Notes: a model not told the origin generated them from the sequence alone. A DNA stretch of 11,584 nt from CAYYNP01 sp964472545 (GCA_964472545.1 CAYYNP010000310.1:1-11584); one strand, 5' to 3'; positions 1 to 7,834 are shown, counted from the first letter of the stretch. Program-made: numbers and translations.

Positions 1-200
1 GGCCCTCCGCCCGACGTTCGAGAAAACAGAAACGAGTTATGCGGAAAGAGAGATAGGATTATTGGCAGAAATGCAGAAGTTCCGCCAATTCTGAGTCTGC
101 CCTGAAGGCCCGAAGCTGTCAAGAAAGGAAAACGGGACATCACTGATTTCCGCGACTCTCGTAGCCAGCCTCGATCGATCGGTTCGTGGAGGATCCCCGC
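1..200. other. Non-coding stretch downstream of the phosphotransferase fusion gene
   Basis: I see no convincing gene here. It follows the TAA stop of the minus-strand gene ending at 201. The first half is richer in A+T than the rest of the window. The only clear structure is an imperfect hairpin at 61-89. A gene running off the left edge cannot be excluded, but no reading frame here has recognisable protein motifs. Confidence 0.5.
61..89 (-). terminator. Imperfect hairpin, possible terminator
   Basis: ATTGGCAGAA (61-70) pairs with TTCCGCCAAT (80-89) in 9 of 10 positions across a 9-nt loop. On the minus strand it lies about 110 nt after the stop codon of the large fusion gene. It is followed by a pyrimidine-rich stretch, not a clean U-run, so a rho-independent terminator is possible but weakly supported. 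A processing or mRNA-stability hairpin is an alternative. Confidence 0.3.
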
Positions 201-3200
201 TTACGGAATCCGCAACAGCCAACGCACCGGTAGCAACGTCAGCAAATAGACGACGATATAGGTCAGCAGCCAGCCGGCGTCCCATTGCGCCCAACCCCAG
301 CCATCGAGTGTTTGCGAAGCGACCCCCGCCAACGGCACGAAGAACTTGCGGTCGCCGAACTCGCGGGTGAACTGATAGGTGACGACGACGTGCCGGACCG
401 GCGAGTTGCCGTCGACTTCGACCACCTGTAGCGGGCCGCGGCCGTCGCCGAGGTCCTCTTTCGGCTGCGGCGGGAAGCGGTCGCCAACGACCAACGAGGT
501 ACGGACGGGGCTCGCGTTGTCGGCCGCCAGGGCGATCGTGTAACGGCCGGGCGTTTCCGGCGTCTGGATCGTCCACGCGAGTTGCCGCGGCGGCAGACCG
601 CCGTCGGCGTCGAGATACGCCTGCAAGTCGGCAATCATCGCCGGGGAAACGTCGCGCTGGGAGCCCTCCGGCACGTCGGCTTGCCCTTGCCACCTCGCCA
701 GCAGACGCGTGAGCACGGCCCGGATCGGCGGCGTCGATTGCACGGCGGGCGTCTGCTCGTCGAGCACCAACGCCGCGTCGTCGTCGAAGCGGATATCGCC
801 GCTGTACTCGCCGTCGACTTCGGCCGTAACGTGCGCCACGGCGCCGGGGGGCGGATTCCACGAGACCGGATCGACGCGGTCGGGCAGCCAGACGAACGAC
901 ATCACCATCGGCCCCAGAAGCACGGCCAGCGGAACGAACGATGCGCCGAGCAGACGAGGTTGCACGCCGGCCGCCGCCCGAGCGAGGGCCACGCGCCGCG
1001 GCGATTCCGTCGGCAACTGCGCCGCTTCACGCCGCAGACCGTTGGCCCGTTGCTTGGCAGCCAGCAATCGGCGGTTGTCGGTCAGCAGACGTTGGCCGAC
1101 CATTGTCAGCAGGGCCAATCCAACCGCCATCGCGGCCACGGCGCCGGGTTTGCCCAAGGCCGGCACCAACGGCCAGAGCACGGCGTCGAGCAGCTCCATC
1201 GACGCCTTGTAGCACCACGGCCGCGGCAACAGAAAGACGGCCGCCAGATAGACGCCCCAGAGCAACAGCAGCGTGCTCCGCAGCGCAGCGGCACGCCGAT
1301 CGATCGGCCCCGGCACCGGCGGCATATTCTCCGGCGCGATTCGTACGTCGGACGGATCGGCCGCCGGCTGTGCTTCGGCTTCCTCCGCGTCTTCTCGCAC
1401 CACGGCGCCGTGCTGCCCGTCGACCGTGATCGTCTCGCCGTCGTCGAGAATCTGCGTGGCCTGCGGCAGCACGACGGCGGGTATGCCCATTTCGCGGGCG
1501 ACCACGGCACCGTGCGAGAGCATGCCGCCGCACTCCAGCACCAAGGCGGCGGCGTCGACGAACAGCGGCGTCCAGCTCGGATCGGTGCTGGGGCAGACCA
1601 ACACGTAGCCGCGCGGCAAGTCGCCCGTCTCGCGCGGCGAATGCACAATCCGCACCGCGCCGCTGGCTGTGCCGGTGGAAATCGGCGTCGCCGTGAGGCT
1701 GCGGCCGGAATGCGTTTTCGGTGGGTGGCCGATATTCTCGATTTCCTCGCTGCCGAGATACAGCGGCACCGACACGCGTTTTTCGGCCGCGCGGCGTCGA
1801 CGTCGCTCTTGCAGCACGGCGGCCGGGGCGGTTCGCGTATCAAGGGCTTCTTGCAGTTCGTGGAACGTGAGCAAGAACACGTCGTCGCCGATCCCCAGCC
1901 GGCGGCCGGCCTCCAGGGCAAGGTCGCGCAGCAGGTCGTAGCCGAGCATCAGCGCCGCCTTGCCGTCTTCGCGCCATGGTAGATAACGACGCACCAAGGC
2001 CAACCGTTCGTCGAACTCACGGCCAAACGCCCTCGGCAGCTTCGTGCGCAATTCGGCCGCACACCGCTCGGCCTCGGCCAACCGTTTGCGGTGCATCGCG
2101 AGCGGGCTTTCGCCGCCTGCCAGGGCGGTGGCCATCTGACGAACGTCCTCGGGCTGCTCGCACCATCGCGGCGAGGCCAAGTCGAATTCTTCGGGCCCCC
2201 GATGCCCGAAGTCGGCCAGCCACGCTTCGACGGATAGTAGTCGTCTCGCTCCGCGAGACGTGTCGGATAGTAGTCGTCTCGCTCCGCGAGACGTGTCGGT
2301 TGGTAGTCGTCTCGCTCCGCGAGACGAAGGTCCATCTCGCGGAGCGAAATGACTACTATCGGATTGCCCGACCGCGCGTAGCGCTTCGTTCGCCGCGATC
2401 GTCCCGTCGGCCTTGCCGCCCACGGCCAGCACGCTGAGCAGATCGCCCGGCGACCGGTCCCAGAAGTGTTGCTCCAAGAACGCCCGCAGCCGCTCCAGCG
2501 CCGCGGCGGCGATCATGCTCGGCAGCAGGACCTCGGGGGCAAGTTCGTCCATCACGCGCCGCTCGCGTTTGGCCCACAGGTCCAGCCATTCGGCGTTGGA
2601 GAGGGCCGAAAGATCGCGTTGTTTCTGTTCGGCCACCCAAATCCGCAGTTCCGGCACGATTCTCTCGTCCAGCCGGCGATCGCAGTCGGCGGCCAGCTCG
2701 TCGAGTTCTCGCTCAATGGCGCCCAGCCGTGGGGCCACCCTGGCGCGCTCGGCCCACGATCCGGCCGGAAACGTCGGCGGCTGCTGGGCGGCATCGATGC
2801 GGCAGCGGAGTAAGTCGGCGTCGTAGCGGTAGGGAAAGCCGTCGAAGTACATCTCCGGTGCCAGACCGAGGTCCATGTAGATCCGCCCGGCAACGAGTTG
2901 AAGGAAGCCGTCGCGGCAGACGCGGGCCGACGGCTCGAAGCCGACCTTGCGATAGAGGGCCCCAAAACCGCCGTCGCCGGACATGAACTGCCGGATCACG
3001 CTGAAGGTCAGCGGCGTGGGATGCGGCAGGGTCTCGGCGATATTGTGGCGGACCCAATCGCCGCGGCCGTCGGCCTTTAGCTTGCGCAACTCCGTTTGCG
3101 TCCGGTCGAGACACTCCCGATAGGCCTCCGCGTCGGCCAACGTGGTGATCGCCCGGGATTGAAGCAGCAGCGGCTTGCCCTCGCAGATCGCCCATTCGAC

Positions 3201-3971
3201 GTCTTGCTCGGCGCCGAAATGGTCAGCCACGCGACGCGCGAGTTCCCAGAGGTCGTGGGTGTTCTGCTCGGACAGGCAGCGGACGTTGCGGCGCGCCTCG
3301 TCAACCGGCCGCTCACCCCCGCCGCCCGGCTCGATCCAAACGGCCTTCTCGGCAATCGTGTAGTCCTTCTCTCGGCCGCTGTTGCGATCCAGCACGACGA
3401 CGTCCGGCTGCACCATGCCCGAGACAACCGCCTCGCCGAGCCCCCAGGCGGCTTCGATCAGCATTTCGCCGCGGTCGGCCGTGCGGGGATTGGCCGTGAA
3501 CAACACACCGGCCACGTCGGCCGGCGCCAGCCGCTGGACGACAACGGCCATGGCCACCGCGGCGGGCTCGATACCCTGTTCGGCCAGGTAGCTTTGCAGC
3601 CGCTCGGCATCGACGCTCCGCCAACAACGCCGCACGGCCGCAAGCAATGCCTCGTCGCCGGAGACGTCCAACAGCGTCTCGTATTGGCCCGCCATTGAGG
3701 CCTCGGCCAGGTCTTCCGCCGTGGCTGAGGAACGGACCGCCACCGCCGGCGAGCCGAGACGCCGATAGGCGGCGATGATCTCCTCGGCCAACGCCGCGGG
3801 CAACGCATCGTCCTCGGACGACGACCGACGATAAGCGTCCGTCGAGATCACGAAACCGTCGGGCACCGGCAGCCCGGCTCGCAGCATGCGGCCAAGATTG
3901 ATCGCCTTGCCGCCGCAGAGTGCCGCATCGTCGCACTCGATCAACGGGAGAATCGTGGGCGTGTCGGCCAT
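201..3971 (-). CDS. Rifampicin-phosphotransferase/PEP-synthase-like enzyme fused to an EMC3/Oxa1-like membrane module
   Basis: 1256 residues. Residues about 1-275 form a PEP-synthase-type ATP-grasp domain: GGKAINL with K22, AVRSSATAEDLAEASMAG at 78-95, CWRSV near 116, and DVEW...LLLQSRA ending near 274. Residues about 305-740 form a helical linker/acceptor domain. Residues about 758-858 are the swivelling domain with GGMLSHGAVVARE and catalytic His820. No PEP/pyruvate TIM barrel follows, so the layout fits rifampicin phosphotransferase (ATP to AMP plus phosphate plus phosphorylated acceptor) better than PpsA. Four hydrophobic segments come next (about 896-916, 945-963, 1007-1029, 1233-1253), with a basic coiled coil at 964-1003 and an extracytoplasmic beta-rich stretch at 1035-1230. 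This resembles EMC3/TMCO1/DUF106 proteins. I chose the ATG at 3971 because the GGK motif then sits at the usual distance and the ATG overlaps the upstream stop (TGATG); an open frame continues to 4145 but lies inside the propeller gene. Residues 536-582 come from an inserted repeat. The true acceptor substrate is unknown. Confidence 0.85.
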   Translation of the reverse strand: MADTPTILPLIECDDAALCGGKAINLGRMLRAGLPVPDGFVISTDAYRRSSSEDDALPAALAEEIIAAYRRLGSPAVAVRSSATAEDLAEASMAGQYETLLDVSGDEALLAAVRRCWRSVDAERLQSYLAEQGIEPAAVAMAVVVQRLAPADVAGVLFTANPRTADRGEMLIEAAWGLGEAVVSGMVQPDVVVLDRNSGREKDYTIAEKAVWIEPGGGGERPVDEARRNVRCLSEQNTHDLWELARRVADHFGAEQDVEWAICEGKPLLLQSRAITTLADAEAYRECLDRTQTELRKLKADGRGDWVRHNIAETLPHPTPLTFSVIRQFMSGDGGFGALYRKVGFEPSARVCRDGFLQLVAGRIYMDLGLAPEMYFDGFPYRYDADLLRCRIDAAQQPPTFPAGSWAERARVAPRLGAIERELDELAADCDRRLDERIVPELRIWVAEQKQRDLSALSNAEWLDLWAKRERRVMDELAPEVLLPSMIAAAALERLRAFLEQHFWDRSPGDLLSVLAVGGKADGTIAANEALRAVGQSDSSHFAPRDGPSSRGARRLPTDTSRGARRLLSDTSRGARRLLSVEAWLADFGHRGPEEFDLASPRWCEQPEDVRQMATALAGGESPLAMHRKRLAEAERCAAELRTKLPRAFGREFDERLALVRRYLPWREDGKAALMLGYDLLRDLALEAGRRLGIGDDVFLLTFHELQEALDTRTAPAAVLQERRRRRAAEKRVSVPLYLGSEEIENIGHPPKTHSGRSLTATPISTGTASGAVRIVHSPRETGDLPRGYVLVCPSTDPSWTPLFVDAAALVLECGGMLSHGAVVAREMGIPAVVLPQATQILDDGETITVDGQHGAVVREDAEEAEAQPAADPSDVRIAPENMPPVPGPIDRRAAALRSTLLLLWGVYLAAVFLLPRPWCYKASMELLDAVLWPLVPALGKPGAVAAMAVGLALLTMVGQRLLTDNRRLLAAKQRANGLRREAAQLPTESPRRVALARAAAGVQPRLLGASFVPLAVLLGPMVMSFVWLPDRVDPVSWNPPPGAVAHVTAEVDGEYSGDIRFDDDAALVLDEQTPAVQSTPPIRAVLTRLLARWQGQADVPEGSQRDVSPAMIADLQAYLDADGGLPPRQLAWTIQTPETPGRYTIALAADNASPVRTSLVVGDRFPPQPKEDLGDGRGPLQVVEVDGNSPVRHVVVTYQFTREFGDRKFFVPLAGVASQTLDGWGWAQWDAGWLLTYIVVYLLTLLPVRWLLRIP
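2231..2360. repeat. In-frame cluster of palindromic repeats inside the phosphotransferase gene
   Basis: Three direct copies with an exact 33-bp period carry the perfect hairpin CGTCTCGC-TCC-GCGAGACG at 2242-2260, 2275-2293 and 2308-2326, each preceded by GTAGT. A fourth copy in the opposite orientation is at 2333-2351 (CATCTCGC-GGA-GCGAAATG, one G-T pair), followed by ACTACT. Because 33 is a multiple of three, each direct copy adds an 11-residue unit (SRGARRLLSDT and variants) without shifting the frame; the inverted copy reads SSHFAPRDG. Family members would be expected to run almost directly from the helix ending near AVGQ to VEAWLADFGHRGP, so this is an insertion between conserved blocks. 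It resembles in kind, but not in sequence, the Rickettsia palindromic elements that sit inside genes. Confidence 0.93.
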
Positions 3972-5704
3972 CAGCGGACTTCCTCTCCCCTGAAACACCG
4001 CAGCCCGCCCGTCTCGCTGCCCACGAACACCTTGCCGCCGGCGATAAACGGCGAACTCGTCGAGAGGCCCATTTCGGGCGGCTTGTCCGGGGCGTTGACG
4101 TAGTGCTGTTCGACCAGTTCGCCGTCGGCCGCATCGAGCACACACAGATAGCCGTCGTGGGTAAGCAAGTAGACGTGCGTTTTCGTTAGCGCGGGCCCGG
4201 CCTTCAGCAGCGAACGCTCGCGGACCTTTTTGCGCCAGAGGACTTTGCCGTCGGCCTCGGTGTCGATCGCCACCACCTCGCCGTCGAGCACCGCACAGAC
4301 CGCCTTGCCGTCGCGGGCGGCGATCGCACCAAGCACGGAGTTTGCCACGTCGACCTTCCAGCGAACGTCGCCCGTCTTGCGATCGATCGCCACCACCACG
4401 CCCTTGGGGTCGGGCGACATGAAGACGTAGTTGGCGTTGCCGCAGCCGATCAGCACCAGATCGTCGACCAGCGTGATCGCCCCCACGGCCGGATAGGGCG
4501 TGCCGGTCTTCCAGATCAGCCGGTCGAGATCGTCCGCCTTCAAGTCGTCGTCGCTGGCCGTCCTCAAGGCGACCACCGCGTTTCCGTTCAGCCCGCTGCC
4601 GATGTAGGCCACGCCATCGCGAACTACCGGCGAGCTTTCCGGATCGTTGATTGGGTACGTCCAGAGCCGCCGGCCGCTGGAAATCTCCACGGCGAAGACG
4701 AAGCCCGGGTCGCCTTTGGGCTTGAGGTCTTCGTCCTCGACGGCGCCGGCGCCGGCCACCACGATATCGCCTTCGACGGCCGGGGAGCCTTCGATGTGCA
4801 GCGGCGTCGGCTCGACCCAGCGGACCTCACCGGTCTTAGCGTCGAGACAAACCAGTTCGCAGTCGTTGTCCAGGTGGAGCCCCTGGCCGATCACCAGGTG
4901 CTTGCCGTCGGCCGAGAGCGCCGGCGAACTGAAGAAGGCCTTCAATTCCTGTTCGCGGCCGTCGTTGTCGAAGTAATCTCGATACCAGCGCTCCTCGCCG
5001 GTGACGGCGTCGAGGCAGAAGACGGCCCCGTAGTTGCTCGGCGGATCGAGCACGCACGACGCCCCGTAAACGGCGTCGCCGACGACCAGCGGCGAGGCGA
5101 GATACATGGTGAAGTCGTCGTTGTATTCCCAAAACGGCTCCAGCTTCACGGGCGAACCGCCGCCGCCATGGCCGCAGCGGGCCGCGCCGCCGCGATAGAT
5201 GGCCGCCGTCGGCCGATCCGCGTCTGCCGGTGTGCCGGGCGGCTCGGGATCGGGTGCGCCCGGCGGATCGCCCGACGTGTTCAGTTGCGATTCAAGCTCC
5301 TTGACTCGTGCCTCCAGAGCCAGACGCTGCTGGTATTCCTCGTCGAACTCCCTGCGCAGGTCACGTTTTTCTTGTTGGATCAACTCCAAGGCCACGGTCG
5401 CCCAATCGTCGCCTGTCTTGGCGTTGGGCCGCGGACGGGCGTCGGCCGGCACGTTTGCCTCGGTCGTCGTCCCGGCCAAACTCAACAGCCACGTCACCAG
5501 AAAGTAGCCGCCGACCGCAATGCCGATCACCAACAGCGGCACCCACGGTTTTCGCACACACAGCCGAAACAGCTCTCGCGGCTTAAACAGCAGCCCCACC
5601 ACGCTGGCCAACCCGGCCAGAATCGCCGGCAACAACGCCGCGCCGGTGTTGACGAACACGGGCACCACGCCGAAGGGAGAGAACAAATCGAAGTCAACAA
5701 TCAT
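3971..5704 (-). CDS. Membrane-anchored PQQ-like beta-propeller protein
   Basis: 577 residues. Two N-terminal hydrophobic segments (about 13-40 and 54-77) are joined by a basic loop, KPRELFRLCVRKP. By the positive-inside rule this puts the loop in the cytoplasm and everything after residue 80 outside the cytoplasmic membrane. A charged coiled coil (about 105-142) and a Pro/Gly-rich linker (about 145-165) lead to a propeller at about 185-575. Its blades carry PQQ-like repeats, for example FCLDAVTGEERW (229-240), VCLDAKTGEVRW (285-296) and VVAIDRKTGDVRW (437-449), about six or seven in all. I see no haem-binding CXXCH and no clear quinoprotein dehydrogenase active site, so a binding or scaffold role (as in BamB) is more likely than catalysis. 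The ATG at 5704 has only a weak GGA before it. The stop overlaps the start of the next gene by one base, so the two are probably translationally coupled. Confidence 0.85.
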   Translation of the reverse strand: MIVDFDLFSPFGVVPVFVNTGAALLPAILAGLASVVGLLFKPRELFRLCVRKPWVPLLVIGIAVGGYFLVTWLLSLAGTTTEANVPADARPRPNAKTGDDWATVALELIQQEKRDLRREFDEEYQQRLALEARVKELESQLNTSGDPPGAPDPEPPGTPADADRPTAAIYRGGAARCGHGGGGSPVKLEPFWEYNDDFTMYLASPLVVGDAVYGASCVLDPPSNYGAVFCLDAVTGEERWYRDYFDNDGREQELKAFFSSPALSADGKHLVIGQGLHLDNDCELVCLDAKTGEVRWVEPTPLHIEGSPAVEGDIVVAGAGAVEDEDLKPKGDPGFVFAVEISSGRRLWTYPINDPESSPVVRDGVAYIGSGLNGNAVVALRTASDDDLKADDLDRLIWKTGTPYPAVGAITLVDDLVLIGCGNANYVFMSPDPKGVVVAIDRKTGDVRWKVDVANSVLGAIAARDGKAVCAVLDGEVVAIDTEADGKVLWRKKVRERSLLKAGPALTKTHVYLLTHDGYLCVLDAADGELVEQHYVNAPDKPPEMGLSTSSPFIAGGKVFVGSETGGLRCFRGEEVR

Positions 5705-5726
5705 GTTCCGTGTCTCGCACCAAGAA

Positions 5727-5756
5727 AAGTAGTCATCACGCTCCGCGTGATGTCAC
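5727..5756. repeat. Single dispersed copy of the palindromic repeat, possible terminator
   Basis: AGTAGTC precedes the perfect hairpin CATCACGC-TCC-GCGTGATG at 5734-5752. The flank and TCC loop match the copies at 2231-2360, while the stem differs at two positions that changed on both arms together. On the minus strand the hairpin is followed by ACTACTTTTCTT, so it could end transcription from the DUF1097 gene or act as a 5' leader hairpin 30 nt before the propeller start codon. The rest of the 5705-5908 spacer shows nothing I can identify. Confidence 0.8.
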
Positions 5757-5908
5757 CCGACGGCAGCGCAACCGGCCGACGTTCGTGTTGTGTCTGTCGT
5801 GCAACGTAGCGTTCGTGACCGTTGACGCTCCGTCGCGCCCCCGACATCCGCGATTTGATAGAGTGAGTTCTACCACGTCTTCAGGCTCATCCGCAGAATG
5901 GCCGGTGC

Positions 5909-6466
5909 TCATGCATCTTCGCCCGGCGCCTTCGCCGCGAGCATCGCTTCATACTTCGTCCTGCCGATCACCGTCACAACGCCGAAGATCAGGCCCACCA
6001 GGCAAGACAGCAGACATGCGATCGAGACGTCCAGGTGGCTCCACGCCGTGGGGGCTGCAGCGCTCTGAAAGGCCGTCAGACCGAAGTACGCTCCGGCGCC
6101 GACGAACCACGCGGGCACGAAATCGAACATCGGGACGCGCTCCGAGCAGATCACCGGCACCACGATGACCAACACGGCGATCGGCCCCGCCATAACGCCC
6201 AGCGCGGGCATCGCGCCGCCCATCTCCATGATCGCCGCCGAGGCGACCGCGCCGCCCAGATAACCGAGCAGCACCTTCACGCCGTCCTTGTACGTACAGC
6301 CGGCCATGAAGTACATCGCCCAGGCCTGGAACGAAATCCAGATCACGAAGTAGTTCTTGCCCTCGCCGCACGCTTTGGCCACGGCCAAGTCCACGAGCAT
6401 CAGGAGAAACGCCAGGACGGCGATGCCTACGGCGATCGGAAGGAACTGCTTGAACGTCAATTTCAT
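5909..6466 (-). CDS. DUF1097 family integral membrane protein (YcdZ-like)
   Basis: 185 residues, slightly longer than E. coli YcdZ (about 163). It is almost entirely hydrophobic with five or six membrane segments: about 8-30, 40-58, 65-83, 88-107, 115-134 and 147-167. The pattern YFMAGCTYKDGVK near 52-64, FVPAWFVGAGAYFG at 116-129 and VGLIFG at 157-162 matches the layout of the DUF1097 family. Its biochemical role is unknown. The ATG at 6466 is chosen over an upstream ATG at 6544 because GGAG (6473-6476) lies 6 nt before it and the first membrane segment then starts at once. A promoter-like site lies at 6547-6575. It is followed on the same strand, after 204 bp, by the propeller gene; a hairpin in that spacer may separate the two. 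Confidence 0.8.
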   Translation of the reverse strand: MKLTFKQFLPIAVGIAVLAFLLMLVDLAVAKACGEGKNYFVIWISFQAWAMYFMAGCTYKDGVKVLLGYLGGAVASAAIMEMGGAMPALGVMAGPIAVLVIVVPVICSERVPMFDFVPAWFVGAGAYFGLTAFQSAAAPTAWSHLDVSIACLLSCLVGLIFGVVTVIGRTKYEAMLAAKAPGEDA

Positions 6467-6546
6467 GTCTGGCTCCGGAGGATCAGGGCAATGACGACGG
6501 GGGCACGGGCTTTGCACGTCCACGTTCAATCCCCATCCAGACAACG

Positions 6547-6575
6547 AACCTATCCGAAAGGTCCCCGCGTGTCAA
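6547..6575 (-). promoter_or_regulatory. Sigma70-like promoter for the DUF1097 gene
   Basis: On the minus strand, TTGACA (6570-6575, full match to the -35 consensus) is 17 bp from TAGGTT (6547-6552, 3 of 6 for the -10). This implies a start near 6540 and a leader of about 75 nt. It lies in the spacer between the rlmN stop and the DUF1097 start. Confidence 0.5.
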
Positions 6576-6649
6576 AACAACGACGCGTGCTCCGGCCGTT
6601 TCTGCGGAGGATGGGTCGATCGGGCAAGAGGTCGCGGTGAGGCCGGTTG

Positions 6650-7714
6650 TTACGCTTCGCCACGTCGCCGCAACTGCCCACAGGCGGCGTCGATCCGGTT
6701 GCCCTTGCGGTGGCGGATCTGGACGTTGAGGTTGCCTTGACGGAGGATCTCGACGAAGCGGGCCGTGGCGGCCGGCGTGGGCGTAGCGTAGGGCAACTCG
6801 GCGACCGGGTTGTAGGGGATCAGGTTGACCAGCGCGGGGCGGCCGCGCAACAGCGCGACGAGCCGCCGGGCGTGTTCCGGTTGGTCGTTCAACTCGGCCA
6901 GCAGCACGTATTCGTAGGTCACGCGCCGGCCGGTTTCTCGGAAGTAGTGGTCGGCAGCGGCCACGATGGCGGCGATACCGTGGTGGCGGTTGGCCGGCAC
7001 CAGGCGGTTGCGCAGCGCGTCGTCCGGCGCGTGCAATGAAACGGCCAAATGATACGCCGCCGGATGCGAGGCCAGTTGGCGGATTCCTTTCGGCAGTCCG
7101 ACGGTGGAAATCGTGATCCGCCGCGCGCCGATGCCCAGGGCGTCCGCGGCGGTGGCCGTATCCAAGGCCTTCAACAGCGCCGGCAGATTCGCCAGCGGCT
7201 CGCCCATCCCCATCACCACCACGTGGCTGAGCCGCTCGTCGGCCGGCAACAGTCGTTGAAGATGGAGCGCCTGCTCGACGATTTCTCCCGCCGTGAGGTT
7301 GCGGACCACGCCGTCGAGCCCGCTGGCACAGAAGACGCAGCCCATCGCGCAGCCGACCTGCGTGCTGAGGCAAACGGTCCGATGGTGCCGGTCGTCGCGC
7401 AGCAACACGCACTCGACGCGCTGTCCGTCGGCCAGTTGAAGCAGCAGCTTTTCGGTGCGGTCATCTTGCGTCCGGCCGCCGTCAGGATCATCTTCGGCAA
7501 CCCCCTGGTGCGCCGCCACGCGACCGGTGAAGACCTCGAACTCCGCCGCCAACTGCTCCCGCAAGGCCTTCGGCAGATCGGTCATCTGCTCGAAACCGGC
7601 TGCCCGTTTCTCGAAGACCCACCGCCACACCTGCGCCGCCCGATAGCCGGGCAAGCCGCGATTAGCGAACCAGGTTCGCAGTTCGTCGGGAGTTTGGTCG
7701 AGGAGGTGGAGCAT
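6650..7714 (-). CDS. rlmN: 23S rRNA (adenine-2503-C2)/tRNA (adenine-37-C2) methyltransferase RlmN
   Basis: 354 residues, normal for the family. It is a radical SAM enzyme that methylates C2 of A2503 in 23S rRNA and of A37 in some tRNAs in the cytoplasm. The iron-sulfur cysteines are Cys122, Cys126 and Cys129 in GCAMGCVFC. The GMGEPLAN block is at 169-176, and the methyl-carrying cysteine is Cys345 in IDAACGQL, so both halves of the mechanism are intact. The N-terminal helical domain (about 1-95) includes a slightly extended hydrophilic loop (about 72-86, DDPDGGRTQDD). The ATG at 7714 gives the usual N-terminus (LLDQTPDELRTWF); the open frame runs on to 7861, but the extra 49 residues have no family resemblance. 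It is divergent from hisC. Confidence 0.95.
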   Translation of the reverse strand: MLHLLDQTPDELRTWFANRGLPGYRAAQVWRWVFEKRAAGFEQMTDLPKALREQLAAEFEVFTGRVAAHQGVAEDDPDGGRTQDDRTEKLLLQLADGQRVECVLLRDDRHHRTVCLSTQVGCAMGCVFCASGLDGVVRNLTAGEIVEQALHLQRLLPADERLSHVVVMGMGEPLANLPALLKALDTATAADALGIGARRITISTVGLPKGIRQLASHPAAYHLAVSLHAPDDALRNRLVPANRHHGIAAIVAAADHYFRETGRRVTYEYVLLAELNDQPEHARRLVALLRGRPALVNLIPYNPVAELPYATPTPAATARFVEILRQGNLNVQIRHRKGNRIDAACGQLRRRGEA

Positions 7715-7805
7715 GCGGTTCCGACAATGTCGTGGTGGCGGGCGTTCCGAAGCTGTCGCCTGTCTATCTTCGTGCATCAGCCCGCGGTCGGCAATGCGGG
7801 CGGGA

Positions 7806-7834
7806 TTGCCAAGGCCGCACGAGCGGGGTACGAT
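7806..7834 (+). promoter_or_regulatory. Candidate promoter for hisC
   Basis: TTGCCA (7806-7811, 5 of 6) is separated by exactly 17 bp from TACGAT (7829-7834, 4 of 6). This would start transcription near 7841 and give a leader of about 165 nt before hisC. An isolated -10-like TAGAAT at 7925-7930 is an alternative, but without a good -35. No experimental support is possible from sequence alone. Confidence 0.35.

Noticed and set aside
582..1982. Long plus-strand open frame antisense to the fusion gene
   Set aside because: Its translation is rich in Arg, His and Gln with no family motif. It mirrors a high-GC gene whose minus-strand frame has clear domains.
2231..2360. Frameshift or pseudogene caused by the repeat insertion
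   Set aside because: The frame stays open through all four copies and the conserved blocks continue on both sides, so the gene appears intact.
201..3971. Classical phosphoenolpyruvate synthase or pyruvate phosphate dikinase
   Set aside because: The C-terminal PEP/pyruvate-binding barrel is absent; after the His domain the chain turns to membrane segments.
3972..4145. Longer N-terminus of the phosphotransferase fusion
   Set aside because: The added 58 residues lie inside the propeller gene and look like a shadow frame. The ATG at 3971 gives the standard start and a TGATG overlap.
3971..5704. PQQ-dependent alcohol or glucose dehydrogenase
   Set aside because: Blade repeats are present, but I see no recognisable dehydrogenase active-site pattern or cytochrome CXXCH motif, and the N-terminus is a two-segment membrane anchor.
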